From NCBI GenBank assembly GCA_030280995.1, contig JASXTE010000001.1:23879106-23943105 (forward strand): a stretch of 64,000 nucleotides of DNA, given 5' to 3'. The notes under the pieces are model-generated. The model was not told where the DNA came from. It made no database searches and saw nothing but the letters and a program-made list of their open reading frames with translations. The translations under genes were made by a program, and so were the position numbers. The stretch comes from Hemileia vastatrix. Taxonomy: Eukaryota > Basidiomycota > Pucciniomycetes > Pucciniales > Zaghouaniaceae. This document shows, in pieces, positions 1-10,322 of this stretch (the first letter of the stretch is position 1; the number at the start of each line of letters is the position of its first letter).

Positions 1-250
1 ATTGTGATGATGAATTATACTTACTTCTATGAGGACCTGGCAGAATACTCTGAAAGATTATTATATTGTGCTACATGCTTGTTGAGATGTGGAATGTTTT
101 GTAAATATTTGTCAGATAAAGAGTACTAAAGTATGTACACATCAATTATCAGTCTGATCAACAAAACAGACAAAGTATTATACTGGTTAACTTTCATGTG
201 CAAAATATTATAAACAAGTGAAATGGGAAATAAAATAAAAAAACTAATAA
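1..250. other. Harbinger-1 interior, no gene supported
   Basis: This stretch lies past the stop codon of the Myb-like gene. If the element has convergent genes, the tail of a plus-strand transposase would be expected here. A short open stretch reading LAEYSERL (about 20-130, plus strand) is compatible with that but too short to support a call. Confidence 0.3.
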
Positions 251-957
251 TCAATCAAAAAATATCATTAATTTTTCAATTTCCTCAACAGATTTACTAG
301 CTTTAATGCACCCTATCAAGAAAAATTTCTTTTTGCAACCATCTTCAAGTTGATACTTGAGGTTTATCTGATTAAAGAGGAAATTTAACTCAAGAGCCTT
401 CTCCTCTTTCTTTATCTTAAATTTATTCTCCTCCAAGTCATGTGCCCTCTCATCCCTCTAAAGAAAGCTCAAATTTTTTTCACCTCCAAGTCTTGTACTC
501 TCCCATCTCTCTGTAAAGAAAGCTGAAATTTCTTCTCCTCAAAGTCTTGTGCCCTATCATCCCTGCGTTAAGAGAGCTTGTATTGCTGATTTTGAGATTT
601 AAGAGTATCTATTGCAACTTCAACTCTATCTAGAGCGAAAAAGAATATTAAAAAAAGAAAAGAAAAGCTCACTAATTTATTAAGAGGTATGCTATCACTT
701 ACCTGATTCATGTTTCTCCAGAAAATCATCAATGAAAGAAAAAGGGGTTTGGGAAAAACTATCTCTTTTTTTTTCTATGACTGTTGAAATTCAGAGTAGT
801 TGATGGTCTTTGCTTTTTTATGGAGGTAACATTTTCCTCTTCATCATCAATGCTAGCTTCAGACTTGCTTGATTTTGGCTCCTATGTTTTTTCATTTTCC
901 TTTTTAGTAATAAGAAAAAGAGATTTTAAAAAAAATAAAACAACTGGACAAGAAATA
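251..957 (-). pseudogene. Myb/SANT-like protein of Harbinger-1, C-terminal part
   Basis: This is the continuation of the gene at 10323-10982 beyond the Chromo-1 insertion. On the minus strand a likely acceptor (ACATAG) is followed by an acidic stretch SKSEASIDDEEENVTS, then FSFIDDFLEKHESG. A GTAAGT donor follows, with a CTCTAG acceptor near 632, then RVEVAIDTLKSQNQQYKLS. Next come three degenerate 50-65 nt tandem repeats (about 430-600) encoding RAQDFEEKKFQLSLQRD-like heptads. The C-terminus, ending at 251, has GCIKASKSVEEIEKLM, typical of the helical tail of these proteins. Several frameshifts and a stop show it is dead. The exon model is by eye. Confidence 0.55.
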
Positions 958-962
958 AAAGC

Positions 963-2084
963 TGTCAGCCAGGCTATTCCAGGAGCCCAGTAAATGATAT
1001 GTTAACTTATAGGACTTTAAAGAGGGTGTAAGAATTGTATTTAATGTATATAAATTAATATTCTATTGCATAATAAAATTATATAAGTATCTTATTACAT
1101 ATAAGTGTTATATTAATTTTATTGTTTATATAAATTTTTATACATTTAAATTAAACATAATATATTTTATATTCTACAAATAATGGCGCATCTTTATGTA
1201 ATTAATAATTATTTATAAATTTATGTTTAATTAATTAAAAACATATATTATAATTATAAGTGTAAAATTTACTTATAGTATAATTAAATTAATTATTTAT
1301 ATTTATATATAAAATATCATTTTTTATAGTACTAAACAATAAATAATGACGCTTCTTTTGACCCATAATTGTGTCAGGAAAAACTAATTAATACTAAACT
1401 GAAATTAATTACTTATTTTTTTGCGTCAAAATATTTTTTGTTTCACTTAAAAATCCTTACATCAGACTGTACCATCTGTTTTGAATTATTTTTCTCATAG
1501 TTCCTATGTTCCAGTCTTGTTTAGTTATTTACTATTTTTACTTACTGATTTGGGAATTAATTGTGGGAAAATTTGATTCTTAATTGGTGTTTTAATTAAT
1601 TGTTTCATATTTTTCTCTACATTGTTATTTTTCACTTATTCTTTTATATTCTTATTTCAGCTAATTATAATTCTTGTATTTACAAATATAGTGGCGCTTC
1701 AGAGGACCCATTGCCTATAAAAAGGCCTTGGATAATCCCCTGTAGCCTCATCACTTATTATACACTCAACAAATTAAATACACTTTTACATTACGTTTAT
1801 ATTCTTTTTATTAGTAATAAAATTCTAATCAAAATTCTATACAACAATTGAAAGGTTGCTTTAAGTCTGATAGTGATCACAGTGTCTGCTGCCCATAGCC
1901 CTTACATCATAATAATATTATTAATAAATAAAAACCTCACTTTTGTCACCACTCAAGAAAACGTCATTGATTTTCCTCAATAAATTAGATAATTTTTAAA
2001 ATTTCTTTTTCTTTTATTTCCCATAATCCCTTCCTTCTTCTCCTCTACCACTTCTTCCTCCCTCTTCTAGACGACTGACCGACA
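963..2084 (+). repeat. Chromo-1 5' LTR
   Basis: The 1122-bp LTR runs from TGTCAGCCAGG to GACCGACA. It differs from the 3' LTR at roughly 19 sites plus a 4-bp indel, all before 1461; from 1461 to the end the two are identical by eye. An 83-codon ORF inside (1600-1851) is a by-product of the repeat, not a gene. AATAAATAAAAA near 1920 may serve as a poly(A) signal. Confidence 0.95.
1714..1728 (+). promoter_or_regulatory. TATA box of Chromo-1 LTR
   Basis: CCTATAAAAAGGCC lies in an otherwise AT-rich LTR next to a short GC-rich patch, the expected U3/R promoter position. The same motif is present in the 3' LTR near 9952. Start-site position is inferred, not seen. Confidence 0.55.
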
Positions 2085-2086
2085 AC

Positions 2087-2100
2087 TGGAGGCCTTTTCT
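2087..2100 (+). other. Primer binding site of Chromo-1
   Basis: After a 2-nt spacer (AC) the LTR end is followed by TGGAGGCCTTTTCT, which begins with the TGG complementary to a tRNA CCA end. All four chromoviruses here keep a 2-nt spacer before TGG (TGA in Chromo-3), with different downstream bases, so they probably use different tRNAs. The tRNA identity is not established. Confidence 0.6.
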
Positions 2101-2758
2101 AAACGACGACGACGATTGAGCCTGGCAACGAACGACAAACGCACGGACCACCTAGCAAAAAAGAAACTTTTGCCGCGACCATGTTTCGAACTTGGGTTTG
2201 ATATATTAGGTTTATATTATATTAATTCATATATTATTTTGAAGTGATTTTTTGATCACTATAGTAAGTTCACCTTTGCACCTCTCACTCATATTACTAT
2301 ATTTTTACTGCAATAACAGTGATTGTGGCTTAATTGCTGATTCACTGAGTGTAAGTGTTCATTTATTAATTTTTTTTTCCTAGTTGACCATTATAGAGTG
2401 TTAAATCCTCTTAGTCCTAGAAGAATTAACATTATTATTAATATAGAGAATTATTAAATTAATTTTTTTATTATTATTAATTATTGTTAATTTTGGTTGA
2501 CTTAAATAGTACTTTGTGCTTAGTCCCGTATATATTGCCATATTTAATATTGGTAATTTAATTAATTGGTTGAATTAACTGAATTCCCAATTTAACTTTG
2601 CAATCCATTTTATTAATTAATTTTTTATAAATATTACTTTATATTAAAAAAATTTTTTTTATATATAATTTAATTACTAAAAATTTTTTTTTTTTTGGAG
2701 CAAATTATTAACTGATTTTAATTAATTTTTTTAAGAATTAATTAATCTTCCCACTATT

Positions 2759-3440
2759 ATGTCCAACAATTTGGCTGAAAAAATGGATAACATGCTAGTG
2801 GATGAAATTGAAATTGACTATGATGCTGATACGGTGAGTTCTTCTAAAGTTGAACATAAAAAATCTTATGCTAACACAAAAAATTCACATACTTCAGGAT
2901 GTGGAAATGACAGGAGAAGTAAACAAACCAAACCCCCTTCCCCCAGCACCACAGAAGGAAGTAAAGCCTCTAGTAACTCAAGAAGGTCTTCCAAAAGGAT
3001 TCAAAATAAAAAAGCTTCCTCTGCCACAACAAATCAGCAATCTGTCCAGTCATATAAAAGAGCTGAAGACAGAAAACATGAGGTACAAAGCAAAAGTAGA
3101 CACCTTGTGGGATCAGGTTCAGGAACTCAGGAACCAAAATCAGGCCTAGGCCCCTCCTCAATTGCCTCCCAATCAGCCTCAGTTTCAGGCTCAACCTTCA
3201 CAGCCACCCAGCTCCTCCAACCAAAATTCAAAGACTATGGAAGTAGAGCAATGGAAATGGGATTATCTCATGAGTCACTACCAACAGAATGTGCAACACC
3301 CTCCTCATCATCAGCCTGGCCCATCCAGAACACCCAATTTCCATCCTCCTCCTCATCCCTACCAACAAGGCTGGAGAAAGAAGGCCCAAGCACAATCCCA
3401 AACCCAGTCTCAGGGGAAGTTTCCTCCTCTGCCATGGTAA
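2759..3440 (+). pseudogene. Chromo-1 ORF1: spliced overlapping reading frame (coiled coil, WxWD)
   Basis: Exon 1 (2759-2833) is in the gag-pol frame and ends in an acidic DYDADT. A GTGAGT..CTAAC..TTCAG intron (2834-2897) leads into exon 2, read one base off from gag-pol. Exon 2 encodes DVEMTGEV, a KGFKIKK block, a heptad-rich coiled coil (QQISNLSSHIKELKTEN), a P/Q-rich linker, QWKWDYL, HPYQQGW and a C-terminal PPLPW before TAA at 3438. The same blocks occur in Chromo-2, -3 and -4. One TAG (3147) breaks this copy. I do not recognise the family and assign no function; the predicted coiled coil suggests oligomerisation. The frame overlaps gag-pol over its whole length. Confidence 0.65.
2834..2897 (+). 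other. Intron 1 of Chromo-1 (frame-switching)
   Basis: A GTGAGT donor, a CTAAC branch-like site near 2866 and a TTCAG acceptor give a 64-nt intron in phase 0. Because 64 is 1 mod 3, splicing moves translation from the gag-pol frame into ORF1. Counterparts occur at the same place in Chromo-2, -3 and -4. No transcript evidence is available. Confidence 0.6.
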
Positions 3441-3494
3441 GTAATTTGGTTGATAGTCACTTGGGTATGTTTTCTAATAAGACTTCTTCTACAG
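3437..3494 (+). other. Intron-2-like segment at the ORF1 stop of Chromo-1
   Basis: GTAAGT, then CTAAT in a pyrimidine tract, then TTCTACAG followed by GTAAT. The length of 58 nt is shared with Chromo-2 and Chromo-3. The unspliced sequence is open in the gag-pol frame. Splicing would leave the ORF1 ending (TGG TAA) unchanged, because exon 3 also starts GTAA. Confidence 0.5.
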
Positions 3495-5530
3495 GTAATA
3501 TTATTGAATATGGTGAAAGAACAGTTAAACCTGTTAAAAGACAGCTTCCTGTAACTAGTAGTCCTATTGATGTAATTAGCAAATTTTCATTTGATGAACC
3601 TTTACATTTAACTTCTACCTCTTTAATTAATCCTTCTCTTGCAATTAAGAATGATTCTGTTTCCCCTGAAGTCTATAACTTAATTGAGAAAACTTCTGAA
3701 GAAATATTGAGAGATACCCTTGATTTTAATGTTGTGAAAGACAAACATTTAAGAGATGTGTTAATACATAAAAGTGATAGATTAAATAATCTACACTTGC
3801 ATTGTAAAGTAAGTTCTTCTGTACAAGATACAGCTTATTATAAAATCAAAGACACTTTAAATATTGTTCTTAGCCAACAAAAACAAATAAGGAGTGACCA
3901 TAGAGCTATCTCAGATAAAAATATCAATCTGCATAAGACCTTGAGTGAATTGAAACCCCTTATTGAGGAAAATTATTCATTAAAAAGTGAAATAAAGTCT
4001 CTACAAAATGAGTTTAAAAAGCTAAAGAATGATTTCCATGCACCGAATACCAAACACACAGTTTCTGAGGACAGAAATGTTTTATCTCTTGCAAAAATAA
4101 ATGACCAAATGTCTGAATTTCCAAGGATAAGAAACTATATGTCTGACCTGCAGGAAAAATTTTCAACCTTAACCATCAATAATCATGGTATAAGTGAGAA
4201 TGCTGCCCATATGCTGCATAGAAATAAAGAAAAAGAACCTGAACAGAGTTCCTCTTTTCTTCCTCATATTTCAGCCATTAAAAAAGCTGATAATGAGTCT
4301 GTCAAATCTTTTGCTACTAGCAAAAAATCTTGTGATGGTCATGTACCAACTGGTTCTGTAAATAATGAAATTTCTGAACACCTGGCTAAACTTCAGGAAT
4401 TATTAATAATGAATAATTCAAACCAGAAAATGGACCATCCCAGTAGTCAGAAAAATTGGCCTAAATTGGACCAATATCCTACCTTTGATGGTGATTCTTC
4501 TTCTGATTGGCAACACTTTATCCAAAGGATTGATAATTTAAAGAGATCTTATAAACTACCTGATGAGGAAATTGTTTCTAAGCTAATTTCTTTATTTTCC
4601 AATGTAGCCTTGATGTGGTATGAATCTGTTCTTTTAGATAACAATCATTATACATGGAATGATTGGAAATCCTTGATTGAGAATCAGTTTGGTGGTTCAA
4701 AATTCAGGTTAGCTCAGCAAAGACTGTATGAGAATACTAGATATGTATCCTCCTCTGATGAAAAGCCCATTGTTTTTCTTATGAAAATAAGAAAACTCCT
4801 AAAAGCAATTGATCCAAAGATGGATTATGATATTTGTAGAGATAAAATCTTGTATAAATTACCAAATTCTCTTAGAAAGTTGATTGTGGCTAGAGCTGAG
4901 CATGTAAGGGAAAATTCTTCTTTTATTAATATCTGTAATGAGGTACTACTCACCCATAGATATGAACCAAAGAATTACCTTGGTAAATCTTATAATGATC
5001 AGAATAAACCTTCTACAAAGCTCCCAGAAAAATCTGGTAAACCCTCTGCCCCAGTTGCACCTAAAAAATATGCAACAAATACTTGTTATAAATGTAGCAA
5101 ACCGTGGCAAAAGGGTCATGTTTGTGACAAGAAAATTCATCTTTTTGAACAAAATGAAGACACTGATGAAGTTGAACATGATGTCAATAATTCTTCTAGT
5201 GACTGTGAAAGTAATATCTCCTATGACATTGAATCTGTTAAAGATGATTTAATGTTGGAACAGGATGTCCATTATTTAAATAATATATCTGAAGAATGTG
5301 TATTGGATTTATCTTCAGTAGAAAATGCTGAGATAATTAAAGATATTACTAACAATTCTATACCTATATCCCCTTTGAAGGCACCTGTTATCATCAATGG
5401 TAAAAATGTTGATGTAGTTCTTGATTCTGGTGGTGGAGGAAGTGTAGTGTCTGAAAAAGCTTTAGCTTCAGTAGATAGGGATTATTTGAGTAAATTATTA
5501 CCTATGACTTCTGAAAAATGGAGAGGGTAT

Positions 5531-5768
5531 CACCGCACAATACGGGGGGTGGACTTGTTAGCAAGTCCGCAACCTTGGACTCAAATTCACCACAGATTGA
5601 ACACACATTGAGCTATTGACAAAGGAACCATACAATCAGGGATGAACACCACTCAGCATAACAGTTTTTGTGGGTCTTCAAGTAGAGTTCAGTATGAGTT
5701 CAGTATGAGTTCAGTCTGAGTTCAGGTTGGGGACTTGCTAGCAAGTCCACCCCCTATATTGCGTAGTG
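5531..5768 (+). mobile_element. CACTA-ended MITE, copy A1, in the protease of Chromo-1
   Basis: This 238-bp non-coding insert is flanked by TAT at 5528-5530 and 5769-5771. Its 38-bp terminal repeats contain GGGGGTGGACTTG and a CTTGCTAGCAAG palindrome. The right end is TAGTG; the left end has drifted to CACCG. Internally, GAGTTCAG-type units are repeated, as in the subterminal repeats of CACTA/EnSpm elements. The insertion plus duplication (241 nt) shifts the reading frame by one and ends the gag-protease ORF at 5611. Removing it exactly restores the WRGYGS context seen in relatives. CACTA assignment rests on ends and 3-bp TSD. Confidence 0.85.
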
Positions 5769-8700
5769 TATGGTTCTACCTTAATTCCTATTGGAAAACA
5801 CAAAACCTCTGTATTCTTCAAATATTATGGTGGTTTTTTCAGAGCTATTTGTGAATTTGTTGTCATGAAGAATGATAATTTAAGCAATTGGTTTATTATG
5901 GGAAATGATATTTTAACCATGTTTGGTGTGAAATTGGACCCAGCAAATAATTGCTTTACCTTAGGAATGAATGGCAAAAGGAAATTCAAAATTTCCTCTT
6001 CTAGAAAACCTTCTGGGCATCTGTTAAAGTCTTATAACTCACTAATCCAGTTTAAAGGCAGAACAAAATTTGAAATGGATGATTTATTAAATGAAATAAA
6101 TACTGCTTCTTTTGGTGATCAGTTAACTAGTGAACAAAAGGATTCTATTATTGCCTCAATTACCTCTTTCCCTATGGCTTTTGCTCATGGTTCTCATGTC
6201 TTAGGAATTTTTCAGGAAGAAATGAAAATTACCTTATCCTTTAACTTGAGTGATATCCCTCCTAGTCTTAAGAAAAAACCATATCCTGTCTCTCCAACAA
6301 AAAGAAAAGATATTGAAGATAATATTGCAACATTATTAAAAATGAATATCATTGAGAAAATGGATGTCACCCCCAAATATTGTGTCATCTCCCTAGTCTT
6401 AATTTCTTATGAAAAAGATAAGGCTAGATTATGTGGAGATTACAGAGCTTTAAACACTTATACTGTTGATGATATTTATCCTTTACCCAGAATTAATTCA
6501 ATACATTCTACCTTGCAAGGTGCTAAATTTATTAGTTGTCTGGATGGTAATAAAGGATATCATCAAGTTCCAGTTGACAAAAATTCTCAAAACTTTTTGC
6601 TTATTGCTACTCATATGGGAATATATAAGTATGTTAGGATGCCATTTGGCCCTAAAAATGCTCCTTCAGTTTTCCAAAAAGTCATGGATAACACTTTCCA
6701 TCAAGAAATAATTGAAGGATGTCTCATGGTTTATATTGATGACATCATTGTTGTTTCTAAAACTTTTGATGAACATATGATTCACTTGAATAGAGTTTTC
6801 CGAAAAATGGATGAAATCAATATGACTTTATCCTTAAAAAAGTGTAAATTTGGTTTTCAATCTTTGAAAGTCCTTGGCCATGTTGTGTCAGGCTTACAAA
6901 TTTGTGTAGACCAAAAAAAAGTTGCTTCCATTCAAAATGTGAAAGCACCAACTTCTGTAAGAGAAATCCAAAGTTTTTTGGGTATGTGTGGCTATTATAG
7001 ACAATATATTAAAAATTATCAGGTCATAGCCTTGCCTCTTACAAAACTGACCAGAAAAGATGTTGCCTTTCTCTGGAATAATGACTGTCAAAAATCATTT
7101 GATACATTAAAAAGTTGCTTAATGACAGCCCCTATATTGGCTCTTCTAGATTTTAACAAGCCATTTGTCCTGTATACAGATGCTAGCTTTATTGGTCTGG
7201 GTGCTGCCCTTCACCAGAAACAAATTATTAATGATAAATCCTCAGAGGTTGTAATTTGTTATATTTCAAGAACCTTAAGAAATAGTGAATTGAAATATGG
7301 TGCCACTCAATTATAGTGCTTAGAAGTTGTTTGGGCTCTTGAGAAGCTTCATTACTATCTAGATGACCAAAAATTTGAATTGGTAACTGATTTTAGTGCT
7401 GTGAAGTCCTTCTTAAACCTGAAGACACCTAACAGACATATGTTCAGGTGGCAACTTGCTGTTCAAGAATACAGAGGACGGATGACCATTATCCATAGGG
7501 CTGGAAATGTTCAATCCAATGTTGATATGCTCTCCAGATTGCCTCTGCCAAATAATGACTCAAATCCTGCTTATGTACCTGAAGATGATACTGTTCATAT
7601 CCATGGTATATTTGTAGTGGATATGGAAGAAGAGTTATTGCAACTAATACTGGATTCATATGAGAAGGATTCTGATTTAAATAAATTGGTTACTATCTTA
7701 AATGATCCTAAGAATTCTTCAATTCAAGCATTAATAAAAACTCTTCCTGAAAAGTATCAAAATGCTTTGAGTAAAGGAAAGTTTTCTATTGAAGATGGTT
7801 ATATATATTATAGAAGAAAGCTTACTAATGTAATTGTAATTCATCCTTCAATGAAAGAAACTATCCTCAAACTTTGTCATGATGACATATTAGCTGGTCA
7901 TTTTGATCTTGAAAAAACATTGATTAGAATCAAAAACACTGCATGGTGGGCTAATATGTCTCAAGACACAAAATTATATGTTGAATCTTGTGATTCCTGC
8001 CAAAAATATAAAAGGTTAACAGGTAAGAGAGCAGGGCTATTACAACATATTGAAGCACCTAATGCTCCCTGGCAAATCATTAATATGGATTTTGTCACTG
8101 GTCTTCCTGTTGCAGGTAAAGAAGCTTTAACTCTTGTTGGGTAATAGTAGATAGATTCACAAAAATGTGCAAATTTATTCCAAGCCACAAAGATGTATCC
8201 ACCAAAGAATTAGCTTTCTTATGGTGGTCTTACATGTTTAATATTATTGGTTTTCCAAAAGCCATTATCTCTGATAGGGATCCTAAATTTACTTCTGAGT
8301 TTTGGACCTCTTTGATGGATATTTGTGGCTGTGAGTTACAATTGTCTACAGCTCACCATCCTCAGACTGATGGTCTAGCTGAGAGAATGATTCAAACTCT
8401 GGAAGATATGATTAGAAGGTATTGTGCCTTTGGTTTAGAATATAAAGACAATGACAGATTTACTCATGATTGGGTCACTCTATTACCTGGTCTTGAATTT
8501 GCATATAATAGCACTGTTCATTCTGTCACTGAGAAAAAGCCTTTTGAGCTTTGGTTAGGTTATGTCCCACATACTCCTGCTCAGATCCTCAACAATAAAT
8601 TACCTAAGTTGGAACTACATTCTGGTGTAAAATCTTTCATGCAAATGCAACAGCTATGCAGAAAAAATGCTCAGAGCTGTATTGATAAAGCATTTGAATA

Positions 8701-9190
8701 TTAAAAGAAAAGATGGGATAAATCCCATAAAGAATACACATTTAACAAGGGTGATGAAGTGTTGATCTCTACTATTTATTTCAATTTACAAGGTAGCCAC
8801 GAATTAAAAGAACCTTTTGTAGGACCATTTGTTGTTAAAAGAATGGTTGGTGATAATGCAGTAGAAGTTGTATTGTATTCTCCATATGATAGGAAACATC
8901 CTGTTTTTCCCATTTCTTTGCTTAAGCCTTATACTTCCAACAGTGACTTATTTCCTAAAAGAAGGGGAAGACCTAAGAAAAACCCTCAGGAAGTCACAGA
9001 AACAGAAGAAATTGATAAAATTCTCAATGATAGAGTTATCACTTCTGAAAGAGGTACTGAATATTTGTTGAGATATAAGAGCAAATCATCTGAACATGAT
9101 GCATGGATACCTGGCAAGGAGATTTCAAATCTGCCTACTCTGTTGAAAAAGTACAAAAAGAAAAAATATTAGCATTTTTTTTTGTTTTTT

Positions 9191-9204
9191 TTAGAGTGAG
9201 GGAG
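9191..9204 (+). other. Polypurine tract of Chromo-1
   Basis: TTAGAGTGAGGGAG directly precedes the 3' LTR TGTCAGCC. The same GAGGGAG or close variant precedes the 3' LTR of the other three chromoviruses. Confidence 0.7.
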
Positions 9205-10322
9205 TGTCAGCCAGGCTATTCAAGGAGCCCAGTAAATGATATTTTAACTTATAGGACTTTAAAGAGGGTGTAAGAATTGTATTTAATGTATATAAATTAA
9301 TATTTTATTGCATAATCAAATTATATATGTATCTTATTACATATAAGTGTTATATTAATTTTATTGCTTATATAAATTTTTATACATTTAAATTAAACAT
9401 AATATATTTTATATTCTACAAATAATGGCGCATTTTTATGCATTTAATAATTATAAATTTATATTTAATTAATTAAAAACATATATTATAATTATAAGTG
9501 TAAAATTTACTTATAATATAATTAAATTAATTATTTATATTTATATATTAAATATCATTTTTTATAGTATTAAACAATAAATAATGACGCTTCTTTTGAC
9601 CCATAAATGTGTCAGGAAAAACTAATTAATCGTAAATTGAAATTAATTACTTATTTTGTTGCGTCAAAATATTTTTTGTTTCACTTAAAAATCCTTAAAT
9701 CAGACTGTACCATCTGTTTTGAATTATTTTTCTCATAGTTCCTATGTTCCAGTCTTGTTTAGTTATTTACTATTTTTACTTACTGATTTGGGAATTAATT
9801 GTGGGAAAATTTGATTCTTAATTGGTGTTTTAATTAATTGTTTCATATTTTTCTCTACATTGTTATTTTTCACTTATTCTTTTATATTCTTATTTCAGCT
9901 AATTATAATTCTTGTATTTACAAATATAGTGGCGCTTCAGAGGACCCATTGCCTATAAAAAGGCCTTGGATAATCCCCTGTAGCCTCATCACTTATTATA
10001 CACTCAACAAATTAAATACACTTTTACATTACGTTTATATTCTTTTTATTAGTAATAAAATTCTAATCAAAATTCTATACAACAATTGAAAGGTTGCTTT
10101 AAGTCTGATAGTGATCACAGTGTCTGCTGCCCATAGCCCTTACATCATAATAATATTATTAATAAATAAAAACCTCACTTTTGTCACCACTCAAGAAAAC
10201 GTCATTGATTTTCCTCAATAAATTAGATAATTTTTAAAATTTCTTTTTCTTTTATTTCCCATAATCCCTTCCTTCTTCTCCTCTACCACTTCTTCCTCCC
10301 TCTTCTAGACGACTGACCGACA
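9205..10322 (+). repeat. Chromo-1 3' LTR
   Basis: The 1118-bp LTR runs from TGTCAGCCAGG to GACCGACA, followed by the target duplication AAAGC. It is identical to the 5' LTR over about 620 bp of its 3' half but differs at about 19 sites in its 5' half. The 83-codon ORF at 9838-10089 repeats the one in the 5' LTR. Confidence 0.95.

Larger units (their letters stand above)
2759..9172 (+). pseudogene. Chromo-1 gag-pol polyprotein (gag, PR, RT, RNase H, IN, chromodomain)
   Basis: This is a single fused frame of about 2,050 codons once the MITE is discounted. It opens at ATG 2759; an alternative start at 3434 overlaps the ORF1 stop in ATGGTAA. Order: Ser-rich N-terminus, coiled coil (about 3660-4050), gag capsid-like domain (about 4450-4960), knuckle CYKCSKPWQKGHVC (5083-5125) and protease LDSG (5419). 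After the MITE come RT with YIDDI (6732), RNase H with TDAS (about 7176), and an HHCC integrase with its D,D,E core (MDFV, SDRDP, AERMIQ). A GPF..HPVFPISLLKPY module and a C-terminal chromodomain (about 9010-9150, lacking the usual first aromatic) follow. Lesions: MITE frameshift at 5531, TAG 7314 in RNase H, a 1-nt deletion near 8120, and TAA 8702. Confidence 0.93.
963..10322 (+). mobile_element. Chromo-1: complete Ty3/gypsy chromovirus
   Basis: Two direct LTRs (963-2084 and 9205-10322) begin TGTCAGCC and end GACCGACA. The element is flanked by a perfect 5-bp duplication, AAAGC, at 958-962 and 10323-10327. The internal order is PBS, leader, ORF1/gag overlap, gag, protease, RT, RNase H, integrase, GPY/F module, chromodomain, polypurine tract. 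It lies inside the Myb-like gene of Harbinger-1. Its own protease is interrupted by a MITE (5531-5768). Two nonsense codons and one frameshift add to the damage, so this copy cannot make its own proteins, although its LTRs are nearly intact. Confidence 0.95.

Noticed and set aside
1600..1851. Identical 83-codon ORFs at 1600-1851 and 9838-10089 as a conserved small gene
   Set aside because: They lie at the same place in the two LTRs of Chromo-1 and are identical because the LTRs are; no Chromo-2, -3 or -4 counterpart was found.
2085..2100. Self-priming of Chromo-1 (a 9-nt match between the region after the LTR and AAAAGGCCT at the TATA box)
   Set aside because: The match has a palindromic core, and the site fits an ordinary tRNA primer site with a 2-nt spacer before TGG, as in the other elements.
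2759..3440. ORF1 frame as mere decay by frameshift of gag
   Set aside because: The same frame change with the same donor/acceptor position recurs in four diverged copies, and protein similarity is stronger in the ORF1 frame than in the gag-pol frame.
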